Positions 23,238 to 31,289 of a stretch of 46,662 bases of DNA are shown here, piece by piece. The first letter of the stretch is position 1. Each line of letters opens with the position of its first letter. Under the pieces are notes generated by a model. It was not told where the DNA came from and ran no database searches. It worked only from the letters and a program-made list of their open reading frames with translations. The position numbers and the translations under genes were made by a program. The stretch is from an uncultured Bacteroidales bacterium (GTDB taxonomy: Bacteria; Bacteroidota; Bacteroidia; Bacteroidales; Paludibacteraceae): contig CAKZZM010000167.1 of the NCBI GenBank assembly GCA_937885465.1, positions 1 through 46,662 on the forward strand. Direction: 5' to 3'.

Positions 23238-24415
23238 AACAGCTAACGACGATAATTCTCCTTCTTTCGCTTATATGCTCATCGTCTCTCTATGCACAAA
23301 AGAGTCAGAATATAAACGAATTGCAGTCTCAGCGTGAGAAAACTCTGCAAGAGTTGGAAAAGACGCAGCAGATGCTGAAAGAAACAAAGAAAAACGAAAC
23401 TGCCACCGTCAATAAACTTAATCTTCTGAACAAAGACATTAAAGAGAGAAAGCAACTTATTAATACGCTTGACCGAGAAATTCTGTCGCTTGATTCAGAG
23501 ATGCGTTCTTTGTCTGATAAAAAAGATTCTTTACAGCAGCATTTGCTATCATTGCAAGACGATTACGCAGAAATGGTGAGAAAGAGTCACTATGCGCAAA
23601 AGCAGGTTTCACCGTTGCTTTTTATCCTTTCTGCCAAAGATTTTCAGCAGATGCTCAGGCGGATAAGGTATATTCAAGACGTGCAATCTTCGCGCAAGCG
23701 ATTGGCGGAAAGAATACAGAATACTCAGCAAGAGATTGATGTTCAGAACGAATTGCTGCAAGAGAATAAGCAGAGTAAGGAGAGCGCGGTGAAGATGCAG
23801 AGAAAGCAACAGCAGGACCTTGCCCGCGATGAGAAAAAGCAAAAGGCGATGCTTAACTCGCTCAAAAAACAAGAGAAACAACTGCTTGCAGAGCAAAAGA
23901 AACAGCAGAAGAAAGCGAATGAACTGAATAAGAAAATAGAGGAACTTATTGCGAGCGATATAGAGCGGAATAAGCAACTAACGAAAGAGCAGGCTTTGCT
24001 TGCAGGAGGTTTTGAGAAGAATAAAGGCAGGTTGCCGTGGCCGGTAGAGAAAGGCTTCATTTCCGGACATTTCGGCGTACAGCAACACCCGACTCTTGAG
24101 AAGGTAACTGTTAATAATAAAGGTGTTTATATTCAAACGATAACGGGAGCCGATGCTCGTGCCGTATTCGAAGGTGAAGTGAGCAGCATCTTCGTAATGG
24201 GTGGAACAACAGCAGTTATTGTGCAGCACGGTAACTATAGGACAGTCTATTCCGGACTCTCTGCCGTAAGTGTGAAGAAAGGGGATAAGTTAAAAGCTAA
24301 ACAAGCGATAGGTAAGATTTATTCCGACCCTGATCAAGATAATTCCACAACTCTGTTCTTCCAAGTGTGGAAAGATAAGGATATCCTTAATCCTGAACTT
24401 TGGCTCGCACGGTAA
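23234..24415 (+). CDS. EnvC-like murein hydrolase activator (coiled coil + degenerate LytM)
   Basis: The signal peptide (1-21, ending SLYA) is followed by a long Gln/Lys/Glu-rich coiled coil (about 22-255) and a C-terminal M23/LytM domain (about 268-390). The zinc-site residues are incomplete: HFGVQQHP keeps a His, but the Asp expected two residues on is missing (NNKGVYI), and the last His pair is lost (FFQVWK). It therefore probably activates amidases during septal peptidoglycan splitting, as EnvC does, rather than cutting itself. It is the last gene of the TPR-DUF4292 operon and converges with the AMP nucleosidase gene 8 bases away. Confidence 0.88.
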   Translation: MKQLTTIILLLSLICSSSLYAQKSQNINELQSQREKTLQELEKTQQMLKETKKNETATVNKLNLLNKDIKERKQLINTLDREILSLDSEMRSLSDKKDSLQQHLLSLQDDYAEMVRKSHYAQKQVSPLLFILSAKDFQQMLRRIRYIQDVQSSRKRLAERIQNTQQEIDVQNELLQENKQSKESAVKMQRKQQQDLARDEKKQKAMLNSLKKQEKQLLAEQKKQQKKANELNKKIEELIASDIERNKQLTKEQALLAGGFEKNKGRLPWPVEKGFISGHFGVQQHPTLEKVTVNNKGVYIQTITGADARAVFEGEVSSIFVMGGTTAVIVQHGNYRTVYSGLSAVSVKKGDKLKAKQAIGKIYSDPDQDNSTTLFFQVWKDKDILNPELWLAR

Positions 24416-24423
24416 TCTGACTT

Positions 24424-25200
24424 CTATTCAAACCTCAGGTGTCTTACCGTGCGGCTGCCGGTTTGAAGTGATTTGAGCGATTTTATACCTATTTTCAGGT
24501 GATCTTCCACAAAAGTGGCTGTCGTAATTTTATCTTTCTCAGCCGTTTTTATTCCATCATCTTGCAAGGGCATATCCGAGATAAGGAGCAAGGCTCCCGT
24601 CGGTATGCCGTTATGAAAACCGACAGTGAATAGCGTGGCGGTTTCCATATCTACTGCCTGAGCACGAGTGGAGCGAAGGTAGTTGCAGAAATTCAAATCA
24701 TATTCCCACACCCTACGATTGGTCGTATAGACGGTACCCGTCCAGTAGTCGTGCTGAAAGTCACGAATGGCGGACGAGGTGGTACGCTGCAAGGCGAAGG
24801 CGGGCAGAGCAGGTATCTCTGCCGGGAAATAATCGTTGCTCGTTCCTTCTCCGCGAATGGCGGCAATAGGCAAGACGAAGTCGCCTATCTTATTCTTATC
24901 TCGCAAACCACCGCATTTGCCGAGAAAAAGCACTGCCTTCGGTGATATAGCGCAAAGCATATCCATTATAAGTGCAGCATTAGGAGAACCCATGCCAAAG
25001 TTGATTATCGTTATGTTTTCAGCAGTGGCGGATGCCATATTCGACTTGCGTCCTTTCACCTCAACACCATGCATCTGAGCAAATAACTCAACATAGTGAT
25101 TGAAATTTGTCAGCAGTATATATTCGCCGAATTCGTCTAATTTACATTCAGTATATCTCGGCAACCAGTTCTTTACTATATCTTCTTTTGTCCGTTCCAT
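24424..25200 (-). CDS. amn: AMP nucleosidase, short form
   Basis: The 258 residues match the short Bacteroidetes AMP nucleosidase. Blocks include ITIINFGMGSPNAALIMDML, AVLFLGKCGGLRDK, IAAIRGEGTSNDYFP and QAVDMETATLFTVGF, the last holding the nucleoside-binding Met-Glu pair. It splits AMP into adenine and ribose 5-phosphate. It is the only gene of its unit and has its own promoter, overlapping that of the divergent NTN hydrolase gene. Confidence 0.93.
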   Translation of the reverse strand: MERTKEDIVKNWLPRYTECKLDEFGEYILLTNFNHYVELFAQMHGVEVKGRKSNMASATAENITIINFGMGSPNAALIMDMLCAISPKAVLFLGKCGGLRDKNKIGDFVLPIAAIRGEGTSNDYFPAEIPALPAFALQRTTSSAIRDFQHDYWTGTVYTTNRRVWEYDLNFCNYLRSTRAQAVDMETATLFTVGFHNGIPTGALLLISDMPLQDDGIKTAEKDKITTATFVEDHLKIGIKSLKSLQTGSRTVRHLRFE

Positions 25201-25236
25201 AATATTAGTTATTTATAAGAATATCATTTTTTTTTG

Positions 25237-25268
25237 CAAAATTAGCACATTTTTTGGATATATACAAA
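25237..25268 (-). promoter_or_regulatory. Promoter of the AMP nucleosidase gene
   Basis: On the minus strand TTTG (25268-25265) and TAATTTTG (25244-25237) are separated by 20 bases. It interlocks with the plus-strand promoter at 25253-25284. Confidence 0.65.
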
Positions 25269-25284
25269 AAAATGCTTAATTTTG
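25253..25284 (+). promoter_or_regulatory. Promoter of the NTN hydrolase-like gene
   Basis: TTTG at 25253 and TAATTTTG at 25277 are separated by 20 bases. Its -33 box lies inside the spacer of the divergent promoter and vice versa, so the two probably compete for RNA polymerase. Confidence 0.65.
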
Positions 25285-25339
25285 CAAAAACGAACTGCTT
25301 TGTGCCTCTATGTGCGGCAGTGTCACTAACTTCCAAATT

Positions 25340-27079
25340 ATGAAAAAGTTTTACTCGCTTTTGCAATTTTCTTTTTTGTTTGTATTCTTAATCGGATCTA
25401 CCTGCTTATCCGCCTCAACTTCTGTTATTATATCCGCCAATCGTACGGAGTCGGGCTTGCCGCTGATGTTCAATCTGAGGGATACCGATTGCCCTGATAG
25501 TCGAGTGCAGTGGTTTAAGGAGGATAGTGTAGCTTTTGTAGGTATCGTTGATGCTCTGAATGATACAGTGAAGTATGAAGGTGAGTATGCCTCTTGTGCG
25601 CCCGATTCAGGTGTTGTGTGGGCAGGCATTAACAATTTTGGCTTCGCTATCTGCTATAATAAGGTATATAATTTTGAAGAAGATTCCCTAACAGCAGAAT
25701 ATAAATCAGAGTTGTTAGACCACAAAAAAGACTCTCTTCGTTTCGCCAAACAATATTCCGAAACTCAGATTAAGATTAAAAATCTCAAGAAGGAGAAGGA
25801 CTTCATTCTTGCCGACACATTGCGAGTTCGTTATAACAACGATTTAGACTCGTTGAAGCGGGAGTTGGAATACGAGGCTGCCGCTATCGACTCGCTCAAT
25901 ATATTACTTGCTGCTTGGCGCGATACTATCGCTGCTAACCCTGATACACTTCCCTCTTTGGAAATCAAAGATATGGAAGGTAGGATAATGTATCGGGCAC
26001 TCTCGACTTGTGCTACCGTTGCCGACTTCCTCAATATGCTCGATTCCTTAGTTCATCCGCTTGGTATTCAGGCTAATTTCGCGCTGTTGGATAATGCGGG
26101 TGGCGCTATATATGTAGAGGCGAATAATTGGAGATACGTGGTGTATGACGTTAACGAAGAGGGGCAAGGCTACCGTGTGCAGACTAACTTCGCTTTTGCA
26201 GGAACGATGGACGAATATAAAGGCTACGAGCGTTATCTGACTGCTGATGCCGCTATGCATGACCTTAACGATCACTGGACTCACCAGCCTATCGATATCA
26301 ATCATCAATGGATGTTCAACCACCTCGCTCGTTCCTATCGACATGAGATATTAGGCTATGCAGAAGGCTATTGCCCGCCGGCGGGAATCGTTGTTGACCA
26401 AGATTTCATTCCGAGCAGAACTACCTCTGCCGCTGTTGTCTTTGAAGGACCGGCTATGTGGACTGTTCTCGGTTATCCCGCCTGCGCCGTTGCACTACCC
26501 GCCCTTGTATGTGACCAAGACCGCTTGCCCGAGGCATTGAAGCGGACGGAGAATGACTCTACTGCGGCACTTGCTAATATGGCAATGCAGATAAAAATGG
26601 AGCATGTATTCCCAGACCCCGTTAGCAACGGTAAGCATTATCTGCATTTGAGTACTATCCTATTCGGGAAAAAGCGTCATCCCTCAATGATGTCTTGCTC
26701 CTTAAAGGCAGAGAAGCAGATAAATGCGCAATATTACAGAATATATAATCTTTGGAAAGCAGAAAAGATGAGCGATCAGCAATTCTTTGCTCAGTATCAA
26801 AATATAGCAGCAGGCTTCCCCGCCATCTACGCCCGCACCTATCGCAAGTATCTGCAGAAGCCTCAGCCGTCCGCGACTGCTCCACAAGTTGCAGAACAAC
26901 CCGTTTCTCCCGCTGCCGTAGCTCAATCCGAAATGCCGGTAGCAGAAGATGCAATAGTGGAGAACGTCTCCGAACGTTCAGACTTAAGTGAGCCCGCTCC
27001 CGAGCAGATTTCCGATAATTCTGATGACAAACATTCAGAGGTGCCAACAGCTTCGTCGGCTGCTACCGCTCTTGAATAA
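25340..27079 (+). CDS. C45-type NTN hydrolase homologue with Ser for Cys and a coiled-coil insert
   Basis: After a signal peptide (1-26), ASTSVIISANRTESGLPLMF, then NLRDTD, aligns with the start of secreted C45 (acyl-CoA:6-APA acyltransferase-like) hydrolases. Those read ACTSVIISG, and the Cys becomes the nucleophile. Here that Cys is Ser. Other family blocks are VVWAGINNFGFAICYN, LSTCATVADFLNMLDSL and ANFALLDNAGGAIYVEANNW. About 95 residues of coiled coil (residues 115-210) are inserted. The tail (500-579) is low-complexity and includes VENVSERSD, encoded by the GGAGAACG repeat. I chose the ATG at 25340 for the signal peptide; the frame opens 10 codons earlier. Confidence 0.78.
   Translation: MKKFYSLLQFSFLFVFLIGSTCLSASTSVIISANRTESGLPLMFNLRDTDCPDSRVQWFKEDSVAFVGIVDALNDTVKYEGEYASCAPDSGVVWAGINNFGFAICYNKVYNFEEDSLTAEYKSELLDHKKDSLRFAKQYSETQIKIKNLKKEKDFILADTLRVRYNNDLDSLKRELEYEAAAIDSLNILLAAWRDTIAANPDTLPSLEIKDMEGRIMYRALSTCATVADFLNMLDSLVHPLGIQANFALLDNAGGAIYVEANNWRYVVYDVNEEGQGYRVQTNFAFAGTMDEYKGYERYLTADAAMHDLNDHWTHQPIDINHQWMFNHLARSYRHEILGYAEGYCPPAGIVVDQDFIPSRTTSAAVVFEGPAMWTVLGYPACAVALPALVCDQDRLPEALKRTENDSTAALANMAMQIKMEHVFPDPVSNGKHYLHLSTILFGKKRHPSMMSCSLKAEKQINAQYYRIYNLWKAEKMSDQQFFAQYQNIAAGFPAIYARTYRKYLQKPQPSATAPQVAEQPVSPAAVAQSEMPVAEDAIVENVSERSDLSEPAPEQISDNSDDKHSEVPTASSAATALE
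26955..26979 (+). repeat. GGAGAACG repeat, sense copy translated in the C45-like gene
   Basis: It matches the consensus across all 25 bases and is read in the frame GTG GAG AAC GTC TCC GAA CGT. It is the only sense-oriented copy lying inside a protein. Confidence 0.9.
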
Positions 27080-27102
27080 TTTAGTAATTAGGCTTTCGAC
27101 TT

Positions 27103-27858
27103 ATGAAAGATCTCCGACTTGTTCGGTACTTGGTGCTTTGTAGCTTGGTACTTGGTTTAATTCCATCTTCTGTTTATGCCTATGAGCGGCCTTATTCTCT
27201 TTCGGTGCTCGGAGAGTATGGCTTTTCCACTACTTGGCAGCATTTTGGCGGCTGTGAACTGAAGGCCTACTTGCCGCTCAACCCTAATGTGGAAATGGAA
27301 GCCGAGGCAGAAGGCTTATCTTCCGATAGCTACACTCTTTCCGCTACTCTTCGCCCTAAATTTGCGCTCCCTGTCGGAGAGATGTTTGTTGATGCATCTC
27401 TGCTTTATACGTCTGCTCGGCGAACAGCAACACACGACTTTGTCGGGGCACTCAGTCTCGGATATAGAATGGACTATGTGAGCCTGCAACTGGGCTGCTT
27501 CACGCAGACACTTGCGCCGTACCGCAGGACTTGGAACTCCAACGACTCGTATGTTATCGACCCGTTCAACTTGCTGTATCGTATTTCTGTTAATGTAAGA
27601 CCGTTATGTGAGAGGTGGAATGTGTATTTCGGCTTTTCTAACTATTCGGAGTTGCAGTATGAGCGGATGTGGCAACCGCTTTTCTTTATCTGTGCTTACT
27701 ACGATTTCCCTCCACAGTCAAATTTTGAGTACGAATATAATCCGGCATCGCATTTCCGCTTGCTCGCTCAACTATGGTGCAAGCCCACGGGAATGTTTCA
27801 TTTAGACGCTTCTTTCTACGGCGTTAAGGTTAAACTCGGTTTTGCTTATAAATTCTAA
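27103..27858 (+). CDS. Outer-membrane beta-barrel-like protein, unrecognised family
   Basis: The 251-residue product has a signal peptide (1-25, ending SVYA) and alternating amphipathic strands rich in Tyr, Phe and Trp. It closes in aromatic Phe (GVKVKLGFAYKF), the usual end of an outer-membrane barrel. I cannot assign a family. It lies between the C45-like gene (23 bases upstream) and the metallophosphoesterase (4 bases downstream), so the three are probably co-transcribed. Confidence 0.7.
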   Translation: MKDLRLVRYLVLCSLVLGLIPSSVYAYERPYSLSVLGEYGFSTTWQHFGGCELKAYLPLNPNVEMEAEAEGLSSDSYTLSATLRPKFALPVGEMFVDASLLYTSARRTATHDFVGALSLGYRMDYVSLQLGCFTQTLAPYRRTWNSNDSYVIDPFNLLYRISVNVRPLCERWNVYFGFSNYSELQYERMWQPLFFICAYYDFPPQSNFEYEYNPASHFRLLAQLWCKPTGMFHLDASFYGVKVKLGFAYKF

Positions 27859-27862
27859 TACT

Positions 27863-28810
27863 ATGCGTCAGAACAATATAGGGTTTCGCCCGCTTCCTTT
27901 TTGCTCCGTGCTCATTACCCTTTGTCTCTATGTCCTTGGCTTTGTCTCCTGTAGCGGCAATCTCGATCTACTTGGAATGTTTTATACTATGTCTGACGGA
28001 GCCGATACCCGTTTTGAACAGTCGCAGGCGTATAATGCAACAAAGACGATAGATACATTGAAGGTGGCAAGTGAACAGTATCCTCTTTATGTGTTCACTG
28101 ATGTTCATGTAGATAAGACTGTCTTTAATCTCGATACTTTCACTACAACTTACCTCGCTGATACTACTGCCGCCCCATTTTGCTTGTGCATTGGAGATAT
28201 GATTAATGCGCAGGGTAATTACCCGAAGTTTATGACATTTATAGATAAGATGCGAGCAGCAGGTAGAGAAGTGTATGCTACACCCGGAAATCACGATATC
28301 TATTTCGGGCAATGGAGCATATATCGCGATTATTGGAAGACTTCATCGTATTATTTTATAGTCCAAACGCCATCGGGTAAGCACGACCTTTATATATGTC
28401 TTGACTCCTCAGACGGAACATTAGGAAATAAGCAGACACGGTGGCTTGATAGTCTGCTTGAAGCGAAGAAAACGGAAGATTTAAGGCAGCGAATTGTCTT
28501 TACACATACGCATTTCTGGAAAATTGACCAGTCGCAAGGTCATACCTCCAATTTTGCCATCGAGGAAACGCTCGAAATAGCAGATCTGTTTGCCCGCAAT
28601 AATGTGGATATAGTCTTGCAAGGACATTCACACCACCGCAATATTACTAATTTCAAAAATGTTACTTACCTTCGTCTCGATAAGATGGAGGATCATTATT
28701 ATAATTCCTTTTATACTATCCTCAATGTGGGCGAACAGGTAACATGGCGTTATGTCCCCGTCGGACCATATCATGAAGGCTACAACGAAGTGAGAATAGA
28801 AGGACGTTAG
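27863..28810 (+). CDS. Lipoprotein metallophosphoesterase
   Basis: The 315 residues contain the calcineurin-like metal ligands in order: DVHVD, GDMIN, GNHDIYFG, FTHTHFW and QGHSHHR. A lipoprotein signal with Cys at residue 30 (GFVSC) places it in the envelope. The phosphate ester it cleaves is unknown. The ATG at 27863 is chosen over an upstream start at 27842, which lies inside the preceding gene. Confidence 0.85.
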   Translation: MRQNNIGFRPLPFCSVLITLCLYVLGFVSCSGNLDLLGMFYTMSDGADTRFEQSQAYNATKTIDTLKVASEQYPLYVFTDVHVDKTVFNLDTFTTTYLADTTAAPFCLCIGDMINAQGNYPKFMTFIDKMRAAGREVYATPGNHDIYFGQWSIYRDYWKTSSYYFIVQTPSGKHDLYICLDSSDGTLGNKQTRWLDSLLEAKKTEDLRQRIVFTHTHFWKIDQSQGHTSNFAIEETLEIADLFARNNVDIVLQGHSHHRNITNFKNVTYLRLDKMEDHYYNSFYTILNVGEQVTWRYVPVGPYHEGYNEVRIEGR

Positions 28811-28831
28811 CGCATTTTTTTTATTTTTTTC

Positions 28832-28862
28832 TTTGCTAATATAAAAAAAAGCAGTATCTTTG
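28832..28862 (+). promoter_or_regulatory. Promoter of the rplM-rpsI ribosomal operon
   Basis: TTTG at 28832 and TATCTTTG at 28855 are separated by 19 bases. The transcript leader is about 150 bases, with a TTCTGA-TTG-TCAGAA hairpin at about 28.88 kb and a GGAGAACG repeat before the GTG start. Confidence 0.65.
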
Positions 28863-28944
28863 CAATTGCTTTGTGGGTTCTGATTGTCAGAATTTGCAAA
28901 ATAATGATATTTTTTATAAATTCGCTCGGTTGTATAGTGAAGGT

Positions 28945-28969
28945 TAGTGGAGAACGTCTCCGAACGTTC
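28945..28969 (+). repeat. GGAGAACG repeat in the rplM leader
   Basis: A full consensus copy (TTAGTGG version) lying 50 bases upstream of the rplM GTG, on the sense strand of the operon. Confidence 0.9.
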
Positions 28970-29019
28970 AAATTTGCTTCATAAAGATGTCTATAGGCCG
29001 GGTCTAAAATTAAAGAACA

Positions 29020-29481
29020 GTGGAAACATTAAGCCAAAAGACCATCTCGGTGAGTCGCGAAGATGCGCTCGCGCAGAAGAAATGGGTGGTCGTCGATGCT
29101 GAGGGTCAAATCCTCGGTCGTATGTGTTCGAAGATTGCTAAGATTCTTCGAGGTAAGTACAAGCCTAATTTCACTCCTAACCAGGATTGTGGTGACAATG
29201 TTATTGTTATCAATGCGGCTAAGATTGAGATGACGGGTAAGAAAATGACGGATCATATCTATGTCCGCTACACAGGGTATCCCGGAGGTCAACGATTCTC
29301 TAATCCGGAAATCGAGTTGAAGAAATCTCCTGAGCGTTTTATTAAGAAAGTAGTGAAGGGTATGTTGCCTAAGAATCGCCTTGGAAACAGACTCATTACC
29401 AACCTCTATGTGTTTGATGGTGCAGAGCATAATATGCAGGCACAGCAACCCCAAGTAATTGACATAAACATCCTTAAATAA
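29020..29481 (+). CDS. rplM: 50S ribosomal protein L13
   Basis: The 153 residues match L13: WVVVDAEGQILGRMCSKIAKI, LRGKYKPNFTPNQDCGDNVIV, INAAKIEMTGKKM and MLPKNRLGNRLI. The start is a GTG at 29020, supported by the usual Bacteroidetes N-terminus METLS-KTISV. It is the first gene of an operon with rpsI, 11 bases downstream. The long leader with a hairpin suggests feedback control by a ribosomal protein; leaders of this kind have been proposed for L13 in Bacteroidia, as I recall. Confidence 0.98.
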   Translation: METLSQKTISVSREDALAQKKWVVVDAEGQILGRMCSKIAKILRGKYKPNFTPNQDCGDNVIVINAAKIEMTGKKMTDHIYVRYTGYPGGQRFSNPEIELKKSPERFIKKVVKGMLPKNRLGNRLITNLYVFDGAEHNMQAQQPQVIDINILK

Positions 29482-29492
29482 GCATAATCACA

Positions 29493-29879
29493 ATGGAAGT
29501 AATAAATGCACTTGGAAGACGTAAAGCAGCTGTTGCACGCGTTTTCGTTAGCGAAGGAAGCGGTAAGATTACCATTAATAAACGCGACCTCGATAAATAT
29601 TTCCCGTCTTCTATTCTCCAATTCATAGTTAAGCAGCCTCTTAATACACTTGGTGTCGCAGAGAAATACGACATTAAGGTTAATCTTGATGGCGGCGGTT
29701 TCAAGGGGCAGGCTGAGGCTCTCAGACTCGCTATCGCCAGAGCATTAGTGAAAATTAATCCTGAGGATAAGCCCGCTTTGAAGGCTGCCGGATTTATGAC
29801 CCGAGATGCTCGTGAGGTTGAGCGTAAGAAACCGGGACAACCGAAGGCTCGTAAGCACTTCCAGTTCTCGAAGCGTTAA
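29493..29879 (+). CDS. rpsI: 30S ribosomal protein S9
   Basis: The 128 residues show the S9 pattern: NALGRRKAAVARVFV at the start, the GGGFKGQAEALRLAIARALV block, and the basic C-terminal tail RKKPGQPKARKHFQFSKR that reaches the P site. It follows rplM by 11 bases. After its stop come 485 bases of repeat-rich DNA before rpsB. Confidence 0.98.
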   Translation: MEVINALGRRKAAVARVFVSEGSGKITINKRDLDKYFPSSILQFIVKQPLNTLGVAEKYDIKVNLDGGGFKGQAEALRLAIARALVKINPEDKPALKAAGFMTRDAREVERKKPGQPKARKHFQFSKR

Positions 29880-30364
29880 TGTATGTGCGAAAGAGCAACG
29901 GTAGAGACGCTATTCCGGTAGAGACGCTATTTTTTAGCGTCTCTCAATAGTGGAGAGCGTCTTCGGATGTTCAGACTTAAATAGTTGCCCGCTTCCGTAC
30001 ATTTTGTTTTGACTCGATAGATAAAACTGCGGCGATCCTTATTGAATAGTGGAGAACGTCTCAGAACGTTCAAACGGCTACCTCGCAGTTGTTTCTGCCT
30101 ACTTAAAGCAGTTCTCGCTTGGCGAAATACTAAATAGTGGAGAACGTCTCAATGTTCAATTATTGTTATTTTCGCTCCCGTATGGCAGAAATATATTATT
30201 AATTCATAATAATCAATACCGAACGCTAATCGACCTGATTAAATAGTGGAGAACATTTGAGAACGTTCAAGAAAGTCTTTCGACTTTAGGGCTCTGCCCG
30301 GACTTCGGTTCGTGAAATTCGGTTAATTAATGTTCGATAGAATTTAATTTTTTAATTTCAAAAA
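29880..30364 (+). repeat. 485-base repeat-filled gap between rpsI and rpsB
   Basis: No convincing gene. It holds a half copy (29903-29917) and one full copy (29920-29944) of the GAGACGCTA hairpin, and four diverged GGAGAACG repeats at 29948, 30047, 30135 and 30244, all in the sense direction. The copy at 30135 lacks two bases. Before rpsB are three small hairpins: AAAGTC-TTTC-GACTTT (30272-30287), GGGC-TCT-GCCC (30289-30299) and a CCGGACTTCGG stem. They may form a leader controlling rpsB. Confidence 0.8.
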
Positions 30365-31228
30365 ATGAGAACAACATTTGAACAATTACTTGAAGCAGGT
30401 TGCCATTTCGGGCACCTCAAGCGCAAATGGAATCCCGCTATGGCTCCCTATATCTTTATGGAGCGTAATGGAATTCACATTATCGACCTCAACAAGACAG
30501 CCATTAAACTTGACGAGGCTGCAGAAGCAATGAAGAATATTGCTAAATCAGGGCGGCGTATCTTATTCGTTTCAACAAAGAAACAAGGTAAAGACCTCAT
30601 TGCGCAGTATGCACAGGAAGTAGGTATGCCTTATATCTCTGAGCGTTGGGCAGGAGGTATGCTTACTAACTTCCCCACTATCAGGAAGGCCGTTAAGAAA
30701 ATGTCAACCATCGATAAGATGATGACCGATGGCACCTTCGATAATATCTCTAAGCGTGAGAAATTGCAAATCACTCGTCAGAGAGAGAAACTCGAAAAGA
30801 ACCTCGGATCGATTGCTGACCTTACGCGTTTGCCCGCTGCACTCTTTGTCGTAGATGTTATGAAAGAGCATATCGCTGTCGCTGAAGCTAATCGTTTAGG
30901 TATCCCCGTTTTTGCTATTGTTGATACTAACTCTAATCCGCAGAATATCGATTTCGTTATTCCAGCTAACGATGATGCCGCATCTTCAATTGAGATAATA
31001 CTTCATACTATTTGTGACGCTATCAAGGAAGGACTTGAAGAGCGTAAGGTAGAGAAGGCTGATGAGTCTGCAGCCGTTGCACAGGCAGAGGGCGAAAACA
31101 ACGAGGCACCGGCACCAAAGGAGCGCAGGCAAAGAGTCCGCAAGGCTAACACCGCGAAGGAAGTGGAGAAAGTAGCAGAAGCCAAACCTGAAGAAGAAGG
31201 GAAGGAAGAGGCAACCGCAAATGAATAA
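30365..31228 (+). CDS. rpsB: 30S ribosomal protein S2
   Basis: The 287 residues begin with the S2 signature FEQLLEAGCHFGHLKRKWNP, followed by MAPYIFMERNGIHIIDLNKT and PALFVVDVMKEHIAVAEA, then LGIPVFAIVDTNSNP. The last 60 residues form a charged Glu/Lys/Ala-rich tail, which adds length beyond the conserved core and is common in Bacteroidetes. The gene is followed by tsf, its usual partner, 61 bases downstream. Confidence 0.98.
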   Translation: MRTTFEQLLEAGCHFGHLKRKWNPAMAPYIFMERNGIHIIDLNKTAIKLDEAAEAMKNIAKSGRRILFVSTKKQGKDLIAQYAQEVGMPYISERWAGGMLTNFPTIRKAVKKMSTIDKMMTDGTFDNISKREKLQITRQREKLEKNLGSIADLTRLPAALFVVDVMKEHIAVAEANRLGIPVFAIVDTNSNPQNIDFVIPANDDAASSIEIILHTICDAIKEGLEERKVEKADESAAVAQAEGENNEAPAPKERRQRVRKANTAKEVEKVAEAKPEEEGKEEATANE

Positions 31229-31230
31229 AA

Positions 31231-31255
31231 TAGTGGAGAACGTCTCCGAACGTTC
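31231..31255 (+). repeat. GGAGAACG repeat between rpsB and tsf
   Basis: A consensus copy three bases after the rpsB TAA stop, sense to the operon. Confidence 0.9.
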
Positions 31256-31289
31256 AAAAAATTGTAAATAAATAAATTGTAAATATTTT

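Noticed and set aside
30049..30246. 65-codon open frame between rpsI and rpsB
   Set aside because: It starts inside one GGAGAACG repeat and runs through a second; the sequence has no protein-like pattern and the copies are worn.
29880..30364. A tRNA or other stable RNA gene in the rpsI-rpsB gap
   Set aside because: No cloverleaf pattern or T-loop consensus; the only structures are short hairpins and the repeats.
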